Below are positions 7,147 to 8,636 of a stretch of DNA of 8,636 nucleotides, in pieces. Position 1 is the first letter of the stretch. Every line of letters starts with the position of its first letter. The notes beneath the pieces were generated by a model. It had not been told where the DNA came from and ran no database searches. It saw only the letters and a list, made by a program, of their open reading frames with translations. This DNA comes from Bifidobacterium breve (GTDB lineage: Bacteria; Actinomycetota; Actinomycetes; Mycobacteriales; Mycobacteriaceae): assembly GCA_945882475.1 (NCBI GenBank), contig CAMCWJ010000103.1:1-8636 (forward strand), read 5' to 3'. The position numbers were made by a program, and so were the translations under genes.

Positions 7147-7297
7147 GTGTCCTCCGGTCTGTTCACTGTGGCCGCACCTGCTGTTAACCTGAGATGTTAC
7201 CCAGATTGCCCCGGAATCACTGAAATTCGCGGTGCAAATGCTGAAAGGCATTGGGAGGCAAAAGCTTTACCAGACGATACCGTGGAGGCAGGCAGTC
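7147..7297. promoter_or_regulatory. Divergent intergenic region between SDR and brp genes
   Basis: These 151 bases should hold the promoters of both genes. On the minus strand TAACAT (7194–7199) fits the mycobacterial -10 pattern TANNNT and would give the SDR a leader of about 40 bases. There is a 13-base-spaced direct repeat, TGTTAACC (7182–7189) and TGTTACCC (7195–7202). A perfect 5-base inverted repeat, AATGC/GCATT, sits at 7237–7241 and 7248–7252 with a six-base loop; it could be an operator for the brp side. No convincing brp promoter hexamers were found. GGAGG at 7284–7288 is the likely brp ribosome site. Confidence 0.4.
7194..7199 (-). promoter_or_regulatory. Candidate -10 element of the SDR–transporter operon
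   Basis: Reads TAACAT on the minus strand, matching TANNNT. The start point would fall near 7187, about 40 bases before the SDR ATG. The hexamer lies within the second unit of a TGTTA direct repeat, so a repressor bound there would block it. The -35 region is weak (TTCAGT, 19 bases away). Confidence 0.25.
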
Positions 7298-8311
7298 GTG
7301 GCCGAGGCGAATCGACAGGCTGTCGCCGCAGGCGGACGAGTCCACGCCGCTCAGGTCGACGCGCTCGGTATCGCGGCGGACTGGTCGCGTTGGCTCGTGG
7401 TCGGCGTCGTGCTGATGGCTGGCGGGCAGATCATCGGCCTGCCCGCGCTAGCCTCACCGGCCGCGCTGATCGTCGCCGGACTGGGGTTCCTGGCGGGCCT
7501 TCCGCATGGTGGGGTCGACCATCTGATGGCAATGCGGCTGGCCGGCCGACGGATCGTCCCGGTTGTCCTCGCCTACGCGGGACTCGCCGCGGCGGCCTGG
7601 GCGCTGCTGCGATGGGGCGGCCCGATAGCCCTGCTCGCCGTCGTCGCGCTCAGCGCGCTGCACTTCGGCCTGGGTGAACTCGTCGTCACCCGGGAACTCT
7701 CCGGGTGGCGGCCCTCGCGAATCACCGCTGCGGCGATCGTCGTCGCGGGCTCCGGAGCCCTGCTGCTGCCGCTGGCGCGGTCGGGCGCTCAGGTCAGTGA
7801 TGTGGCCAGAGCCGTCTCGCCTGGCCTGGCCCAGGTGATAGGGGCGGCACCGGTCCGGACCGCGGGCCTGCTGATCTGGCTGGTCGCGGCCACCGGTGCG
7901 GTGGTCGCATCGCTGGTGGCCGGCCGCACCGGCGCTGCGCTCGACATCGCTCTGATCGGCGCGTTGGGAATGCTGGTCCAACCCCTGGTGGCCTTCGCCG
8001 TCTGGTTTGGCGGCTGGCACGCGCTTCGCCATTCGGCGCGAATGCTCACCGAGGAGCCCGGCTGCTCGGCCCTGCTGGCGCAGGGGCGACCGCGGGCGGC
8101 GCTGCGGCGCTTGGCGGGACTCGCCGCCCCAATGTCCTTGGCCGCACTGGCGGTGATCCTTGCCCTGGCCTGGTTCACCCTCACCGCACCGGAACCGGCC
8201 ACGGTGTTGGCAGAGGTGTTGCGCCTGCTCCTCGCCCTGACCGTGCCGCATATGGCGGTGGTGTGGTGGTTGGATCGCCGCTCGGCGCCAGACGGTCCGG
8301 CGTTGGGTTAG
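7298..8311 (+). CDS. Brp/Blh family beta-carotene 15,15'-dioxygenase (retinal-forming)
   Basis: Integral membrane, iron-dependent enzyme family that cleaves beta-carotene centrally into two retinals. The product is 337 residues, largely hydrophobic after about residue 31, with roughly seven to nine membrane segments. The family's histidine motifs are all present: GLPHGGVDHL (67–76; His70, His75), LHFGLGE (121–127; His122), FGGWHALRHS (237–246; His241, His245) and VPHM (316–319; His318). Four of these match the spacing of the iron-ligand histidines reported for bacterial Blh. The GTG at 7298 is chosen because GGAGG lies nine bases upstream; in-frame GTG 7232 and ATG 7238 have no ribosome site and would add a non-hydrophobic leader. 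It stands alone: no crt genes or rhodopsin in the window. It converges on xseB with a 52-base gap full of repeats. Family call confident; substrate inferred from the family. Confidence 0.85.
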   Translation: MAEANRQAVAAGGRVHAAQVDALGIAADWSRWLVVGVVLMAGGQIIGLPALASPAALIVAGLGFLAGLPHGGVDHLMAMRLAGRRIVPVVLAYAGLAAAAWALLRWGGPIALLAVVALSALHFGLGELVVTRELSGWRPSRITAAAIVVAGSGALLLPLARSGAQVSDVARAVSPGLAQVIGAAPVRTAGLLIWLVAATGAVVASLVAGRTGAALDIALIGALGMLVQPLVAFAVWFGGWHALRHSARMLTEEPGCSALLAQGRPRAALRRLAGLAAPMSLAALAVILALAWFTLTAPEPATVLAEVLRLLLALTVPHMAVVWWLDRRSAPDGPALG

Positions 8312-8392
8312 TCAGTCGCCGTCCGGCTCGGGGTCAGCTAGTCGCCGTCCGGCTCCGGGTCAGTTAGTCGCCGTCCGGCTCGGTGGCAGCCA
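8305..8392. repeat. 26-base tandem repeat spanning the xseB terminus
   Basis: Three copies start at 8315, 8341 and 8367, each beginning GTCGCCGTCCGGCTC. Copies 1 and 2 match at 24 of 26 bases, copies 1 and 3 at 23 of 26. A degenerate partial unit (8305–8314) precedes copy 1 and includes the brp stop codon. Copy 3 is inside xseB. Read on the minus strand, every copy encodes EPDGD and then a stop: TAA, TAG and TGA in turn. Each unit also contains the small inverted repeat GCCG-TC-CGGC. It lacks a T-tract, so it is not a classical terminator. Confidence 0.9.
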
Positions 8393-8588
8393 GGGCCGTC
8401 TCGATCCGGGTCCGCGCTCCGGCCAGGTGTTCCTCGCAGCGCTTGGCCAACGCCTCGCCGCGCTCCCACAGGGTCAGCGATGCGTCGAGATCCAGGCCGC
8501 CCTGTTCCAGGGAGCGCACCACTTCGATGAGTTCGTCCCGGCACTGCTCGTAGCCGAGTTCGCCAACCGGCTTGTCCTGCTTGCTCAT
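8364..8588 (-). CDS. xseB: Exodeoxyribonuclease VII small subunit
   Basis: Small cytoplasmic subunit of exonuclease VII, which with several copies per XseA large subunit degrades single-stranded DNA to oligonucleotides in repair and recombination. The protein is 74 residues, normal for the family. It carries the family core LGYEQCRDELIEVV (11–24), LEQGGLDLDASLTLWERGE (27–45) and a helical end AKRCEEHLAGARTRIE (48–63), which should form a helical hairpin. The ATG at 8588 is preceded by GAGAGGA about ten bases away and overlaps the xseA stop as ATGA, so the two are translationally coupled. The last five residues, EPDGD, and the stop lie in the first of three 26-base tandem units; the tail is probably not part of the functional core. 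It corresponds to M. tuberculosis Rv1107c. Confidence 0.95.
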   Translation of the reverse strand: MSKQDKPVGELGYEQCRDELIEVVRSLEQGGLDLDASLTLWERGEALAKRCEEHLAGARTRIETALAATEPDGD

Positions 8589-8636
8589 TCGGCAACATCC
8601 TCTCGCCCGGTGCTGACCGCGCCCACCGCGCCGTCG
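8585..8636 (-). CDS. xseA: Exodeoxyribonuclease VII large subunit, C-terminal end only
   Basis: Sixteen codons read DGAVGAVSTGREDVAE and end in TGA at 8587–8585, which overlaps the xseB ATG by four bases. The assignment rests mainly on this overlap and on xseA normally preceding xseB in mycobacteria (Rv1108c–Rv1107c). The DGAV start fits the usual end of the XseA C-terminal beta-barrel. The rest of the gene is beyond the right edge. Confidence 0.75.
   Translation of the reverse strand, partial: DGAVGAVSTGREDVAE

Noticed and set aside
6386..7192. Plus-strand open frame opposite the SDR
   Set aside because: Pro/Ser/Ala/Thr-rich composition typical of an antisense shadow; the SDR motifs on the minus strand are complete.
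7232..7297. Earlier brp starts (GTG 7232, ATG 7238)
   Set aside because: Neither has a Shine–Dalgarno sequence, whereas GTG 7298 has GGAGG at a nine-base spacing. The extra residues carry no family motif.
8312..8363. CRISPR array or classical bidirectional terminator between brp and xseB
   Set aside because: The units are directly adjacent with no spacers, so it is not CRISPR. The inverted repeat within each unit has only 4-base arms and no T-tract, so a Rho-independent terminator is not supported.
8338..8598. 86-codon frame overlapping xseB that also ends in EPDGD
   Set aside because: It is the shifted frame of xseB and shares the tail only because of the 26-base repeat. It lacks exonuclease VII motifs.

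Overview
The window is GC-rich actinobacterial DNA, most likely from an environmental Mycobacterium/Mycolicibacterium. Two things point there. The glpX and fum proteins look strongly mycobacterial. The order fum–glpX–DUF4245–AI-2E transporter ... xseB–xseA matches, as I recall it, the M. tuberculosis Rv1098c–Rv1101c and Rv1107c–Rv1108c neighbourhoods. No tRNA, rRNA, CRISPR array, insertion sequence or phage gene was seen, and no gene-free stretch exceeds about 150 bases.

Left part (1–5095). A CPA1-type cation:proton antiporter, cut by the left edge, runs rightward and overlaps the end of the leftward fum gene by 17 bases. Fum (class II fumarase) follows glpX (class II fructose-1,6-bisphosphatase) with a 19-base gap, giving a central-carbon operon (TCA cycle plus gluconeogenesis). 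From a 54-base divergent gap, a membrane-anchored DUF4245 protein runs rightward, followed 22 bases later by a dienelactone-hydrolase-family protein. Both divergent genes have an extended -10-like motif placed so that transcription would start at or next to the start codon, so leaderless mRNAs are likely.

Middle part (5076–8311). The hydrolase overlaps the end of an AI-2E-family transporter by 20 bases. That transporter is the second gene of a leftward operon whose first gene is a short-chain dehydrogenase/reductase (SDR). Across 151 bases, and divergent from the SDR, lies a Brp/Blh-type beta-carotene 15,15'-dioxygenase, a membrane enzyme expected to make retinal. No carotenoid-synthesis or rhodopsin gene is visible beside it. 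In M. tuberculosis this interval (transporter to xseB) holds different genes, so it looks like a swap site on a conserved backbone.

Right part (8305–8636). The brp and xseB genes converge on a 26-base tandem repeat of three copies that contains the end of xseB. Each copy encodes the same five-residue tail followed by a different stop codon, and because 26 is not a multiple of three, each copy closes a different reading frame. xseB (exonuclease VII small subunit) overlaps the end of xseA by ATGA at the right edge.

Most interesting items: the orphan retinal-forming enzyme with its divergent SDR, the 26-base repeat at the xseB terminus, the unusual ion-site residues of the antiporter, and the paired leaderless promoters. 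Everything else is ordinary mycobacterial housekeeping.
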